Made by a program: the position numbers and the translations under genes
In this document: positions 18,200 to 26,775 of the stretch, piece after piece
Layout: each line of letters starts with the position of its first letter
Numbering within the stretch: the first letter of the stretch is position 1
Notes under the pieces: model-generated
The model's database searches: none
Told to the model about the DNA's origin: nothing
Seen by the model: only the letters and a program-made list of their open reading frames with translations
Origin: Chloroflexota bacterium
Lineage (GTDB): Bacteria; Chloroflexota; Anaerolineae; Promineifilales; Promineifilaceae
Assembly: GCA_013112725.1 (NCBI GenBank)
Contig: JABFFZ010000013.1
Coordinates: forward strand, 1 to 64,000
Direction of reading: 5' to 3'
DNA length: 64,000 bases

Positions 18200-19392
18200 G
18201 CCCGGTAAGCCTCTACCACTTTGCTCACGGCCGTGATCACATCCGGCACATCCTCATCGGACATCTGCGGGAAGATGGGCAGCGACAAGATTTCGGCATA
18301 AGCCGCTTCCGCCGCCGGGCACAGGCCAGGCCGTGTGCCCAACCGCTGCCGGTAAAAGGGGTGCAAATGCACAGGAATATAATGCAAATTCACGCCCATC
18401 CCCTCAGCCCGCAGCGCCTGGAATAACGTGTTCCTGTCTACCGTCAGTTGGCTCAGATCAAAACGCACCACGTACAAATGATACGCATGGGACACTTCCG
18501 GGCGGGTGGTGAGGGGAGCGACGGCCGTTAAGCCGGCAAGGGCCGCATCATATGTCCGGGCAATCGCCTGCCGCCGCGCCACCCATCCCGGCAGCTTGCG
18601 CAACTGGCTTAGCCCCAACGCGCATTGAAAATCCGTCAGGCGATAGTTGTAACCCAACTCTACCATCTCATAAAACCAGGCGCCTTGTTCGGCGCGCTGC
18701 CGGTGGTCTGTGGTAATGCCGTGGTTGCGAAACACCCGCATCCGCCGCGCCAGTTCAGGATCATTGGTGGTAATCACGCCGCCTTCCCCGGTCGTAATGT
18801 GTTTCACCGGATGCAGGCTAAAGGTATTCAGATCGGCCAGGGCGCCCACCGGCATCTCCCGGTACGCTCCGCCAATAGCATGGCAGGCATCCGCAACCAG
18901 CTTCAGCCCGTGCTGGCGCGCCAGCGTATGCAGGCGTTCATAGTCACACGGTTGCCCGGCATAATCCACAGCCACAATCGCTTTGGTGCGGGCCGTGATT
19001 TTGGCAGCGACATCATCTGGGTCAATCAGTAGGGTATCGGCCTGCACATCCGCAAACACAGGCGTGCCCCCCTGATAAACCACACAATTGGCGCTGGCGG
19101 CAAAGGTCATGGCGGGCACAATGACTTCATCACCAGGGCCAAGGCCCAGGGCGTGCATGGCGGCATGAAGCGCCGCCGTACCGTTGCTGACGGCCACTGC
19201 TTCACGGGCGCCCACAAAGCCGGCAAAAGCGGTTTCAAATTCGGGTACATTGGGGCCGGTCGTCAGCCAGTCAGAACGCAATACGGCCGTCACGGCCGTA
19301 ATGTCATCCTCATCAATCCATTGACGGCCGTAAGGCAACATCGTCTGCCGCACTGGGGTTCCCCCGTTGACGGCCAGTTTAGTTTTCATCAA
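18196..19392 (-). CDS. pseC: UDP-4-amino-4,6-dideoxy-N-acetyl-beta-L-altrosamine transaminase
   Basis: A 398-aa DegT/DnrJ/EryC1 PLP aminotransferase: SNGTAALHAAMHALGLGPGD, PAMTFAASANCVVYQGG, VVADACHAIGG-like KLVADACHAIGGAYREM, and FSLHPVKHITTGEGG, where the Lys of HPVKH is the PLP lysine. GYNYRLTDFQCALGLSQL is the usual substrate-side motif. It aminates C4 of the PseB product using glutamate. It overlaps pseB by 14 bp and pseF by 4 bp. Confidence 0.93.
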   Translation of the reverse strand: MMKTKLAVNGGTPVRQTMLPYGRQWIDEDDITAVTAVLRSDWLTTGPNVPEFETAFAGFVGAREAVAVSNGTAALHAAMHALGLGPGDEVIVPAMTFAASANCVVYQGGTPVFADVQADTLLIDPDDVAAKITARTKAIVAVDYAGQPCDYERLHTLARQHGLKLVADACHAIGGAYREMPVGALADLNTFSLHPVKHITTGEGGVITTNDPELARRMRVFRNHGITTDHRQRAEQGAWFYEMVELGYNYRLTDFQCALGLSQLRKLPGWVARRQAIARTYDAALAGLTAVAPLTTRPEVSHAYHLYVVRFDLSQLTVDRNTLFQALRAEGMGVNLHYIPVHLHPFYRQRLGTRPGLCPAAEAAYAEILSLPIFPQMSDEDVPDVITAVSKVVEAYRA

Positions 19393-20353
19393 TCATCCTT
19401 TGCAGCATCGCCGGCGCCAACCATTCACTATTCGTGTCACTGCTGTAGGAAAACCCTTCGGGTAACAACTTGCCTTCTTCCCAATTCTCTTGCGCCCACC
19501 AGGGATGCGCCGGCTGAATCACAAAACGATCCGCCAGTTCCACCGACTGCCGCGCTTCATCCACCGAAATCATAGATTCGTGCAGCTTTTCCCCGGGCCG
19601 GATGCCTATCATTTCAATCTCACATTCCGGCGCCATGAGCCGTGCCAGGTCCATAATGTTCATACTGGGGATTTTGGGGATAAACACTTCTCCCCCGTGC
19701 ATCATCTCGATAGAAGAAATGACAAAACGTACCCCCTGCTCCAACGTAATCCAGAAGCGGGTCATGCGTTCATCAGTAATGGTGATTTTGCCGCTGGGGC
19801 GCTGCTGGCGGAAAAGGGGGATGACACTGCCCCGGCTGCCTACCACATTACCATACCGCACACAGGCAAAGCGCGTACCTTCTTGTCCCCGGTAAGAATT
19901 GGCTTGCACAAACAATTTTTCGGCTACCAGCTTGGTGGCGCCATACAGGTTGATCGGCGCTGTCGCCTTGTCCGTACTCATCGCCAACACTTTTTGCACA
20001 CCACAATCAAGAGCCGCCTCAATTACATTTTTGGCCCCCATCACATTGGTCATCACGGCTTCCAAAGGATTATATTCACAAGCCGGTACCTGCTTCAAAG
20101 CGGCGGCATGAACCACAATATCCACCCCGTGCATAGCCCGGCGCAGCCGCCCTTCATCCCGGACATCGCCGATAAAATACCGCAGTGAAGGATGGTCGAA
20201 CCCGCCGGTGCGCATTTCGTGTTGTTTCAGTTCATCTCGACTAAAAATAATCAGCTTTTTAGGGTGGTACTCTTGCAGCATCACTTCGGTAAATTTCTTG
20301 CCAAAAGAGCCGGTGCCACCGGTTATTAATACAACCTGCTCTTGCCAATTCAT
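19379..20353 (-). CDS. pseB: UDP-N-acetylglucosamine 4,6-dehydratase (C5-inverting)
   Basis: A 324-aa extended SDR enzyme. NAD-binding motif VLITGGTGSFGKKF at residues 8-21, then HAAALKQVPACEYNPLEAV, AMSTDKATAPINLYGATK (YxxxK catalytic pair), CVRYGNVVGSRGSVIPLF and RPGEKLHESMISVDEARQ. These are hallmarks of PseB/FlaA1-type short dehydratases, the first committed step of pseudaminic acid synthesis. The start overlaps the TPR gene's stop by 4 bp. Confidence 0.94.
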   Translation of the reverse strand: MNWQEQVVLITGGTGSFGKKFTEVMLQEYHPKKLIIFSRDELKQHEMRTGGFDHPSLRYFIGDVRDEGRLRRAMHGVDIVVHAAALKQVPACEYNPLEAVMTNVMGAKNVIEAALDCGVQKVLAMSTDKATAPINLYGATKLVAEKLFVQANSYRGQEGTRFACVRYGNVVGSRGSVIPLFRQQRPSGKITITDERMTRFWITLEQGVRFVISSIEMMHGGEVFIPKIPSMNIMDLARLMAPECEIEMIGIRPGEKLHESMISVDEARQSVELADRFVIQPAHPWWAQENWEEGKLLPEGFSYSSDTNSEWLAPAMLQRMIDEN

Positions 20354-21381
20354 GGTTTGTCCTCTCGTAATTGTTCAATCTGTTCTCTCACATCTGTATC
20401 TGCCGGATCCAGGCGATATACAGCCTCATAGGCAGCCAGGGCTTCCGCTTTTCTGTCGGCGTCCAGATAAATATCGCCCAAATAGCGGTAAGCCCATTTT
20501 AAGTGAGGAGAATGTACTGATTGCCAGGCATCAATAATCTGGTTAATTTGGGCAACTGCCTCACCGAGATCACCTTCCGCCCAATAAAGTGCGTAGCCAA
20601 GCCGCAGTTGCGCCCAATCATGTTTTGGATTCAAAGCCAGCGCTTGCCGGTATTCCTGCAAAGACAAGGCCGGAGATTTACCTTGCCAGGAATAAATAAC
20701 GCCTCGTTCATAAAAAGCATGTGCTTTGCGTAAAGGGTCGCTAAACTGGTCGTTGGCTAATGCCTGGCTATACATGAGCAAAGCGCTTTCCGAGTTTCGA
20801 TATTCTGGAACCCATTCGTAGATGACCCCCTGCTGGAAATACGCATCGCTGCGCAAAGGGTGTAAAAAATAGGGCTGTTGCACGGCCGTTTCATAAGCTG
20901 CCAGAGCCTCATCCCACCGTTCTTGTTCCTGGTAAGTCAACCCTATATAGTACCAGGGATCGCCCTGTTCGGGAAATAGAGTCGCTGCCCGTTGGTACCA
21001 AACCAGAGCTTCATCATAGGCTCCCTGTTGGACGTATAGATCACCCCAACTTAGTAATTCCGCGTCTATTCCGGCGACATGCCGCCACACAGCCAAGGAT
21101 TCGGCGTCTTGCGATAGGGCCAAATAGGTGTAACCCAGGTGACGCCATGCTGCCTCATCATCTGGGTTTATCTGAACAGATCGGTGAAACCAACGTTTCG
21201 CAATCTGCATGGTCTCCGATCGATCCGGTTCTGGCCAGGTAACGGCTTGATTGAACAAAACAAACCCAACATTGCTATAAAGAGAACTGACAACGGTCTG
21301 ACCACGCCACAATCCAAACAAAGCCATCAGCATAATGGTAACCACAAAAGCAGAAGGTAAGTTAATTGGCATGCTCATCAT
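20350..21381 (-). CDS. Membrane-anchored TPR protein
   Basis: A 343-aa protein with one N-terminal hydrophobic anchor (about 8-25) and at least six tetratricopeptide units (AWRHLGYTYLALSQDAESL, EALVWYQRAATLFPEQGDPW, WYYIGLTYQEQERWDEAL, and others). No enzymatic motif is seen. TPR proteins in exopolysaccharide loci often scaffold the export or assembly machinery. Here it lies between the Wzz-like gene (20-bp overlap) and pseB (4-bp overlap), so its expression is tied to glycan synthesis. Confidence 0.82.
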   Translation of the reverse strand: MMSMPINLPSAFVVTIMLMALFGLWRGQTVVSSLYSNVGFVLFNQAVTWPEPDRSETMQIAKRWFHRSVQINPDDEAAWRHLGYTYLALSQDAESLAVWRHVAGIDAELLSWGDLYVQQGAYDEALVWYQRAATLFPEQGDPWYYIGLTYQEQERWDEALAAYETAVQQPYFLHPLRSDAYFQQGVIYEWVPEYRNSESALLMYSQALANDQFSDPLRKAHAFYERGVIYSWQGKSPALSLQEYRQALALNPKHDWAQLRLGYALYWAEGDLGEAVAQINQIIDAWQSVHSPHLKWAYRYLGDIYLDADRKAEALAAYEAVYRLDPADTDVREQIEQLREDKP

Positions 21382-22600
21382 CAGGGGATCGGGTAATTTC
21401 TAGCTGTTGCCACCAAACCGATCCTAACAAGACGGCCGTCGTGAGTACACCACCCAAAATTGCGGCGCCCAATACCAACAATCGGCTATTGTTGGCCGGG
21501 CTTGTAGGCACACCTGCCCGGCTGGCCAGCCTGAAGCCACTGCTTGTATCTTGGGAAGTAATGCGTTTCTCCTCCACCTTGTGCGCCAGCGCCATATAAG
21601 CTGATTCGGTGACAATCTGACTGCGCAAAAGGCGATTATATTCCGTGTTGGCCTCCTCTCGTTGCTGTTGTAGTGCCAATATGTGCGGCTCTAAGGCTGC
21701 CAGTTCTACTTCAATTTGCCTGGCCTGGGCCGCCAGGGTGGCCAACAGGCTGTCTAGCAGCGCCAGATGTTCACTGCGACTGGCAGTAGTTAATGTGGCG
21801 CTATCCGCCACCTGTAGTTGTATGGGCACGGCCGTTTCCGCCCCAAATGCCTGCAACTGGAGTGACAACGCTGTTAGCTGGTCTGCTAATGTCACCGGTT
21901 GGGTATTACCCGTCGCTAATTGATCGCGCAGTTCCTGTACTTGCCGGGTTAGTTGCCCATTACGGCGTTGGGCCGTCAGATATTCACTTTGGGTAGTGGC
22001 ATATGCAGCCAGGGTATTGCTGATAATCTCCGTCCGATTGATGGCTTGGAAGGTGACCAGGGCTTCTTCAGCGGCTCGCAGTTCGGCTTCGGCTGCCACC
22101 AGTTGCTCTTCAAAAAAAGAAACTTGCTGGCTGCTCTGGCCGGTATAAACTTCGTTGGCCCAGTTGACAAATACCGTGGCCCAGGCATTGACCAGAGCGG
22201 CGGCCTCTTCCGGTTTCTGTGAAGTGGCAGCCAACTGGATGATGGATGTATCATCGCCCGCCGCAGCGCTGAGACTATTGCGCAATTCCTGGACAGTAGC
22301 AACACCGGCCATTGGTTGTTGTTCCAACAGGCTTTGCAAAACCTGATCACTCAATGCCAATTGGGGAAATGCCCGCAGCGGTTGGGTCGTGGTAGCTTCG
22401 CGAATGCGGGCATCAAACTGCACAACATCACGCGGGGCTACTACCGCTACCAGGGCTGTTGCTTTATAGGTAGAGGGGGTTAAGGATGTGACAATAAAAG
22501 CGACAATGGCCGCTAACAACGCCACACCAACTATCCAATACCAATGTTTAACAATGGCCTCAATATACGGCCGTAAATCAATCTCTTCTTCCACACACAC
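21362..22600 (-). CDS. Wzz-type polysaccharide chain-length / co-polymerase protein
   Basis: A 412-aa protein with membrane segments near residues 20-42 and 375-397 and, between them, a long coiled-coil region rich in Ala/Glu/Gln (about 165-340). The N-terminal EEIDLRPYIEAIVKHWYWI is typical of the Wzz domain. No C-terminal tyrosine-kinase domain follows, so it is a PCP-1/2a-like form or needs a separate kinase. It starts with GTG (22600 or 22594). It is the first gene of the leftward polysaccharide operon and would control glycan length. Confidence 0.85.
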   Translation of the reverse strand: MCVEEEIDLRPYIEAIVKHWYWIVGVALLAAIVAFIVTSLTPSTYKATALVAVVAPRDVVQFDARIREATTTQPLRAFPQLALSDQVLQSLLEQQPMAGVATVQELRNSLSAAAGDDTSIIQLAATSQKPEEAAALVNAWATVFVNWANEVYTGQSSQQVSFFEEQLVAAEAELRAAEEALVTFQAINRTEIISNTLAAYATTQSEYLTAQRRNGQLTRQVQELRDQLATGNTQPVTLADQLTALSLQLQAFGAETAVPIQLQVADSATLTTASRSEHLALLDSLLATLAAQARQIEVELAALEPHILALQQQREEANTEYNRLLRSQIVTESAYMALAHKVEEKRITSQDTSSGFRLASRAGVPTSPANNSRLLVLGAAILGGVLTTAVLLGSVWWQQLEITRSPDDEHAN

Positions 22601-22610
22601 TCCATCTGCA

Positions 22611-22647
22611 AAAATCGGTTATCGGTAATCGGATTACGGATTACGTT
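22611..22647. repeat. Heptamer array upstream of the polysaccharide operon
   Basis: Degenerate seven-base units (CGGTTAT, CGGTAAT, CGGATTA, CGGATTA) lie between the unknown gene at 22649 and the Wzz-like gene. It belongs to the CGTAATC family found at many gene ends in this window. Confidence 0.65.
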
Positions 22648-22648
22648 C

Positions 22649-23263
22649 TTATATCTCTATCTCTTCCCCGTCGTCTTCGCCAACATCCCCCATCACCCGG
22701 TCGCGCAGCTGGTTCACCTGGAATTGCAGCGAGTAGTTCAACATATACCAGACCCCTTTCCACGTTTCCAAGTCAACCAAATCTTCGCGGCTGGCCCCTT
22801 GCAGCGTTTCCATGATGTTTTTAGCCACTTCCGGCGTTAATTTGTCCAGCACCTGCTTCACCAGATTGATGGTGGTATCCGGTTGCAAGGGTGTGGGCAG
22901 CGTTTCATTCATCTTGTCCTTCAACTGCCCGGCCTGGAACCGCGCCGAATAACCGGCCATATACGCCATGCCCTTCCAGGTATCAATGTCCATCAAATCA
23001 TCGGTGGTCATGCCATCCAGGCTTTCCAGAATGCCCAACTGCACATCCGGCGCCAGCCGGTTTAGGCCGGCGCGAATATAGGAAAGGAAAAACATGGGCG
23101 AATAGGCATCTGCACCTGCTTCAGGAATGGCGGCCCGCAGTTCCCCCACCAACTGGTCCAGTTCCTCTAGCAGTTCTTTCTTCCGCGCCAACAATTCTGC
23201 TTCGGCCGCGTCCATTGGCTCATCAGGCACGGCCGTTTCCGTCTTCTCATTCTCATCACTCAT
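22649..23263 (-). CDS. Unknown acidic protein with internal domain duplication
   Basis: A 204-aa soluble, acidic protein of unknown family. After a charged N-terminal helix (EAELLARKKELLEELDQLV) two similar units of about 50 residues follow. The first contains LGILESLDGMTTDDLMDIDT then WKGMAYMAGYSARFQAGQLK. The second contains IMETLQGASREDLVDLET then WKGVWYMLNYSLQFQVNQLR. The WKG-Y-Y-FQ-QL pattern is conserved between them, pointing to an ancient tandem duplication of a helical unit. It ends in an Asp/Glu tail. It may lead the polysaccharide genes, but a repeat array intervenes. Confidence 0.7.
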   Translation of the reverse strand: MSDENEKTETAVPDEPMDAAEAELLARKKELLEELDQLVGELRAAIPEAGADAYSPMFFLSYIRAGLNRLAPDVQLGILESLDGMTTDDLMDIDTWKGMAYMAGYSARFQAGQLKDKMNETLPTPLQPDTTINLVKQVLDKLTPEVAKNIMETLQGASREDLVDLETWKGVWYMLNYSLQFQVNQLRDRVMGDVGEDDGEEIEI

Positions 23264-23336
23264 CGTTCACCACTCCTCTTTTGGCCGCAATTATCTCGCC
23301 AAATACCCATTAGAGCAACGATACCCATCATGTGTG

Positions 23337-23366
23337 AAATTAGGAATTAGGAATTAGGAATTATGA
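23337..23366. repeat. GGAATTA heptamer tandem repeat
   Basis: Four consecutive seven-base units (AATTAGG / GGAATTA) precede the unknown gene on the minus strand and follow the MFS gene. Single units occur near 1900. It is a different heptamer from the CGTAATC family but has the same period. Confidence 0.6.
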
Positions 23367-23385
23367 AGAGCGCCACCCCATCACT

Positions 23386-24960
23386 TCATTCCCCATCACG
23401 CCGCAGCCACCACGCTACCACCAGCGCCACCAACGCCACCCCTGCCGAAATAAGGAAGGTCTCTGCCAGCACGGCCACCGTCACCCGCATGAGTCCATCC
23501 GTCAACGCCTGTTGGTAAACCGGATCACTCAAGGGCAGGTTGGGTAGTTCAATCGTGCGGCGCAACAGGTGAAACCGATGCAACCCCCAGGCCGTCAGTC
23601 CCGCCAACCCCACGCTCATACCCATCAGCCGCAATACAATCACCAGACTGGCGGCAACGCCCCGCTCGGGAGCAGGAGCGGCATTGATCACGGCCGTACC
23701 CACCGGCGCCATCACCAGCCCAAAACCCAGCCCCACAATGACCAATTGCCAGGCCATCTGCCCATACGCCGTCTCCACCGACCACGTCCAGCCCATCAGG
23801 CCAAAACCAATGGCACACAGCAGCAGGCCAACGGCCGTCACCGGCCGATACCCCCACCGCTCCGTCCCCCGCCCGCCCACATAAGACATCACCGCCATCG
23901 CCAGCGTCATGCCGCTCAGCAAAAAGCCACTGACCACCGCTGCCTGCTGCGGCTCAAATTCCAGCACATTCACCAGCAGCGGCACATTCACCATGGCAAT
24001 AATCAAAATGAACCCCACCAGAAAATTGATCAGTACCGCCGGGCTGAAGTTGCGGCGGCGGAAGAGGGAGAGGTCTATAAGAGGGGGTGTTGCGTGATGC
24101 GTAACGTGTGACGTGTGATCGGTTGACGGATCACGGCTTACGGATAACGGCTTACGGCCCAATCGCCATTCAATCCAGATAAACAAGCCAAATGTCACGG
24201 CTGCCAGGGCGTAGAAAAAGGTGGTGTTGATGGGGGCGGGTTCGTTGAGGGCGGCAAAACTGCCGGCGGCCTGCACGTCGCCGCTGCCCAGCAGAGCTAC
24301 ATTCAGGGCGATGAGGCAGATGGTGAGCACGGCCGTGCCCGCCCAATCAATCCGCGCCCGGTGTGCTGGCTTTGGCAAATCGGCCAGCGCCCACCAGGCC
24401 AGCGCCATGGCCAGCAGGCTCAGCGGCACGTTCAGGTAAAACTGCCACTGCCAGCTCAAATAGCGAATCAAAAACGCGCCATACAGCGGCCCCCACACCC
24501 AACCCGCCGTATCCACCGCGCCCAATGTGCCCAATGCCCTGGCCCGCCGCTGCGGGGCATACACATCACCAATCACCGCCATGGCCACCGGAACCATGGC
24601 CCCGCCGCCCAATGCCGTCAGCACGCGCCCGGCAATAAAACTGTTCAAAGAACCGGCTAAGGGCAGCCAGATAGAGCCAACCAGAAATAAAACCAGCGAC
24701 CCCACATACACCACCCGCCGCCCCACCAGGTCACTCAGCCGCCCCACAAAGGGCATCACCACCACATAGGCGATCAGGTAAGCGTTCACAATCCAGGCGG
24801 CCCGGTTTAGCTCATCCGGCAGCGGAATTTCCAGGTCAAAGATGATCTGCCGCAGCATGGTGGACACAACGGTCAGATCATCGGCGGCAATAAACACGCC
24901 AAAAGCGACAACAGCCAGAATAACAGCAGGGGAACGGCGGTGTGAGGTGTTGGGGGGCAC
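23386..24960 (-). CDS. MFS transporter, DHA2-like (EmrB/QacA type)
   Basis: A 524-aa protein with about fourteen hydrophobic spans. Motif A appears as GRLSDLVGRRVVYVGS and the N-terminal part has AADDLTVVSTMLRQI and AWIVNAYLIAYVVVMPF as in drug/H+ antiporters. It probably exports a hydrophobic compound across the inner membrane. In the central loop after span 8 lies an extra hydrophilic stretch (SVSRDPSTDHTSHVTHHATP) encoded by nine heptamers of the intergenic repeat family (24092-24154). The 63-bp length keeps the frame. The GTG start abuts another heptamer array and has no evident Shine-Dalgarno. Confidence 0.88.
   Translation of the reverse strand: MPPNTSHRRSPAVILAVVAFGVFIAADDLTVVSTMLRQIIFDLEIPLPDELNRAAWIVNAYLIAYVVVMPFVGRLSDLVGRRVVYVGSLVLFLVGSIWLPLAGSLNSFIAGRVLTALGGGAMVPVAMAVIGDVYAPQRRARALGTLGAVDTAGWVWGPLYGAFLIRYLSWQWQFYLNVPLSLLAMALAWWALADLPKPAHRARIDWAGTAVLTICLIALNVALLGSGDVQAAGSFAALNEPAPINTTFFYALAAVTFGLFIWIEWRLGRKPLSVSRDPSTDHTSHVTHHATPPLIDLSLFRRRNFSPAVLINFLVGFILIIAMVNVPLLVNVLEFEPQQAAVVSGFLLSGMTLAMAVMSYVGGRGTERWGYRPVTAVGLLLCAIGFGLMGWTWSVETAYGQMAWQLVIVGLGFGLVMAPVGTAVINAAPAPERGVAASLVIVLRLMGMSVGLAGLTAWGLHRFHLLRRTIELPNLPLSDPVYQQALTDGLMRVTVAVLAETFLISAGVALVALVVAWWLRRDGE
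24092..24157. repeat. Heptamer array inside the MFS coding sequence
   Basis: Nine consecutive 7-bp units can be read: GCGTGAT, GCGTAAC, GTGTGAC, GTGTGAT, CGGTTGA, CGGATCA, CGGCTTA, CGGATAA, CGGCTTA. The first and second halves are roughly inverted relative to each other, as in the intergenic copies. It encodes a loop insertion of 21 codons. Confidence 0.75.
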
Positions 24961-25034
24961 GTAATTGGATAATTACGTAATTGGGTAACTATGTAATTGG
25001 GTAATCACTCAATTACTCAATTACACAATTACAA
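24961..25034. repeat. GTAATTG-type heptamer array
   Basis: About ten degenerate units (GTAATTG, GGTAATT, CGTAATT, CAATTAC) fill the gap between the MFS and Nfu_N genes. The left and right halves are inverted and can form a long hairpin. The array supplies the stop codon of the Nfu_N gene. A short copy of the same word is at the end of psuG (33636-33665). Confidence 0.7.
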
Positions 25035-25307
25035 GAAAAAATCTTTCAGAGCCGCCGACACATCAGCCACGATGATGTGCCAGTCAGTGTCTGGGGTGCG
25101 GGTGAGGGTAAGGTTACGGCCGTCAATATGCAGCGTGGCGATCCCTTCAATCATCGCCAACGCCTGGGCTACAGGCGACCCCTCTTCCATAGCGGCAGCC
25201 GAAGGGTATGTTTCCGGCGACTCTTCGGCCAGTTTCAAATTGGTGTGAATGTGCAGGTGACGGCCGTCGTCACTCAGTTCCGTCTCAATTTCAATATATT
25301 CTGACAT
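25029..25307 (-). CDS. NifU/Nfu N-terminal-domain protein
   Basis: A 92-aa protein from ATG 25307 (MSEYIEIETELS); further upstream in-frame codons are repeat-derived and are excluded. The content (beta strands HLHIHTNL, GSPVAQALAMIEGIATLHIDG, LTLTRTPDTDW, then a helix VSAALKDFF) matches the Nfu_N (PF08712) scaffold domain: loop G-SP-A, then the I-GI--L-I pattern. This domain occurs in iron-sulfur scaffold proteins; alone it lacks the CxxC cluster-binding domain, so its role is uncertain. Its stop TAA lies in the heptamer array. Confidence 0.75.
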   Translation of the reverse strand: MSEYIEIETELSDDGRHLHIHTNLKLAEESPETYPSAAAMEEGSPVAQALAMIEGIATLHIDGRNLTLTRTPDTDWHIIVADVSAALKDFFL

Positions 25308-25360
25308 ACAGTCCACTCCATTGCCTGTCTCACCAGGAATTATAACAGGGAATGGAATAG

Positions 25361-25439
25361 CCCGTAATGCGTGATGCGTAATCCGTAATCCGACTTCGGA
25401 TTTCGGACTTCGGAGCACCGATTACCGACTACCGTCCCT
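25361..25439. repeat. CGTAATC-family heptamer array
   Basis: About eleven units (GCGTGAT, GCGTAAT, CCGTAAT, CCGACTT, CGGATTT, CGGACTT, CGATTAC, CGACTAC and related) lie between the Nfu_N and GT2 genes. Both strands of the unit are present, allowing hairpins. Confidence 0.7.
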
Positions 25440-26184
25440 ACACGGCCGTCTCTCCCCCCATCTTTGCCTGCTCCATAACCCGCGCCTCACGCCACAACTG
25501 CATCCGAAAGCGCATCAATTCTTTGAAGGCGCGCATGATGACCGTCGGTTTGGCCCCGGTGGGGCTGCCCGCCACCCGCGGCCGGTGGCCGTGAATGGGT
25601 ACTTCGGCAATGCCAAAACCGGACCGTTTGGCCCGCACCAAAAACTCGGCGCTAAACGTGGCCCCGCCCGACTGTACCTCATCCCGCAAATGGTCTACCA
25701 CCTGGCGGCGCATCAACTTAAAGGCGCAGTCAATATCCCGTGCCGTGTAACCAAACAGCAGCGTCACCAGCCCGCTCCACCCCTTACCATTCAGGCGACG
25801 CATCAATGGATCGCGGCGCGGCTTCCGGTAGCCGACCACCAGATCGGCATGGGCGAGTTGCGCCAGCAGCTTGCCAATTTCTTGTAAATCAAACTGGCGG
25901 TCCGCATCCGTAAAGAAGATGAGTTCTTTGGTGGCGCTGGTCAATCCCGTCCACACGGCCGTACCATACCCCTTGTTCACCTCATGCTGCACCAGCCGTA
26001 TCTGAGGGTGTACGGCCGTCAGCCGGTTGACCACCGCCGCCGTGTCATCCCGGCTGCCATCATCCACCACAATCACTTCCAGGTCAGCCACCAGCGGGCC
26101 GACGATACGCAGGGTATCCTCAATCATCGCCTGGATATTCTCGCCTTCGTTATACGCCGGCATAGCTACAGTTAAACTCGTCAC
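25438..26184 (-). CDS. Family 2 glycosyltransferase (dolichol-phosphate mannose synthase-like)
   Basis: A 248-aa GT-A enzyme from GTG 26184 with GGAGAA upstream. Motifs: AMPAYNEGENIQAMIEDTL, VIVVDDGSRDDTAAVV, IFFTDADRQFDLQEI (DxD-type aspartates) and GYTARDIDCAFKLMRRQV (D-C-FKL acceptor region). There are no C-terminal membrane spans. Such enzymes make polyprenyl-phosphate sugars that feed GT-C transferases like those at 35542 and 37997. That link is inferred. Confidence 0.88.
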   Translation of the reverse strand: MTSLTVAMPAYNEGENIQAMIEDTLRIVGPLVADLEVIVVDDGSRDDTAAVVNRLTAVHPQIRLVQHEVNKGYGTAVWTGLTSATKELIFFTDADRQFDLQEIGKLLAQLAHADLVVGYRKPRRDPLMRRLNGKGWSGLVTLLFGYTARDIDCAFKLMRRQVVDHLRDEVQSGGATFSAEFLVRAKRSGFGIAEVPIHGHRPRVAGSPTGAKPTVIMRAFKELMRFRMQLWREARVMEQAKMGGETAV

Positions 26185-26212
26185 GTGGTTCTCCTATCAA
26201 GTGATAAGAGAA

Positions 26213-26265
26213 TAGAGATTGGAGATTATCAAATCTCTACTCTCCAATCTCCAATCTCCAATCTT
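26213..26265. repeat. GGAGATT/AATCTCC repeat hairpin
   Basis: The left half carries GAGATTGGAGATT and the right half carries TCTCCAA repeated three times. Together they form a stem-loop between the GT2 and GNAT genes. The same family is found inside the helicase gene at 49341-49394. Confidence 0.65.
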
Positions 26266-26319
26266 CAATGTCAGTTATACACCCGTTCTACTAAAAGGTC
26301 GTACAAAATGGACAATAAG

Positions 26320-26775
26320 TTACGGCCGCAGCCGTTTCGACATCAAAAAATAACCGGCCCGCTTTTCAAATCCCACTCGCTCATAAACTGCCTGTGCATT
26401 CACATTCTCGCGCGCAACTTCCAAATGCAGCGCCTGAATATCACGCGCCTGGCAAACGCTTTCCGCAAACGCCAATGTCTGGCGGCCCACCCCCTGCCCC
26501 CGGTAGCCCGCCTCAATATAAAGCTCATCTACAAATGCATCCCGCCCGCCAAATTCCAGGCTAAAACCCCAGGTCAGCACAATGTACCCCACAGGTGTTT
26601 CATCGGCACAAATCAGCCATACACCGCCTAAATTCTCCTGGCCCAGCAATATTTCCAGCCCGGCTCGCGCCCGCACCGGGTCAGCCACCGTACCATCATA
26701 TTCATTCAAAGCCACGTGAAACCGCAAAAGTGTTGCCACATCGGCCAATTCCGCCACACGAAAAGCAATCCCCAT
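26320..26775 (-). CDS. GNAT family N-acetyltransferase
   Basis: A 151-aa GNAT protein. The acetyl-CoA-binding motif A is YIEAGYRGQGVGRQTLAFAE (about 91-110) and motif B ends NVNAQAVYERVGFEKRAGYF. The N-terminus FRVAELADVATLLRFH is typical. The substrate is unknown. It is a lone gene with repeats on both sides. Confidence 0.85.
   Translation of the reverse strand: MGIAFRVAELADVATLLRFHVALNEYDGTVADPVRARAGLEILLGQENLGGVWLICADETPVGYIVLTWGFSLEFGGRDAFVDELYIEAGYRGQGVGRQTLAFAESVCQARDIQALHLEVARENVNAQAVYERVGFEKRAGYFLMSKRLRP

Noticed and set aside
25308-25418. Longer N-terminus for the Nfu_N protein
   Set aside because: The extra residues (for example LRITHHALRA) are translations of the heptamer array; ATG 25307 fits the domain start.
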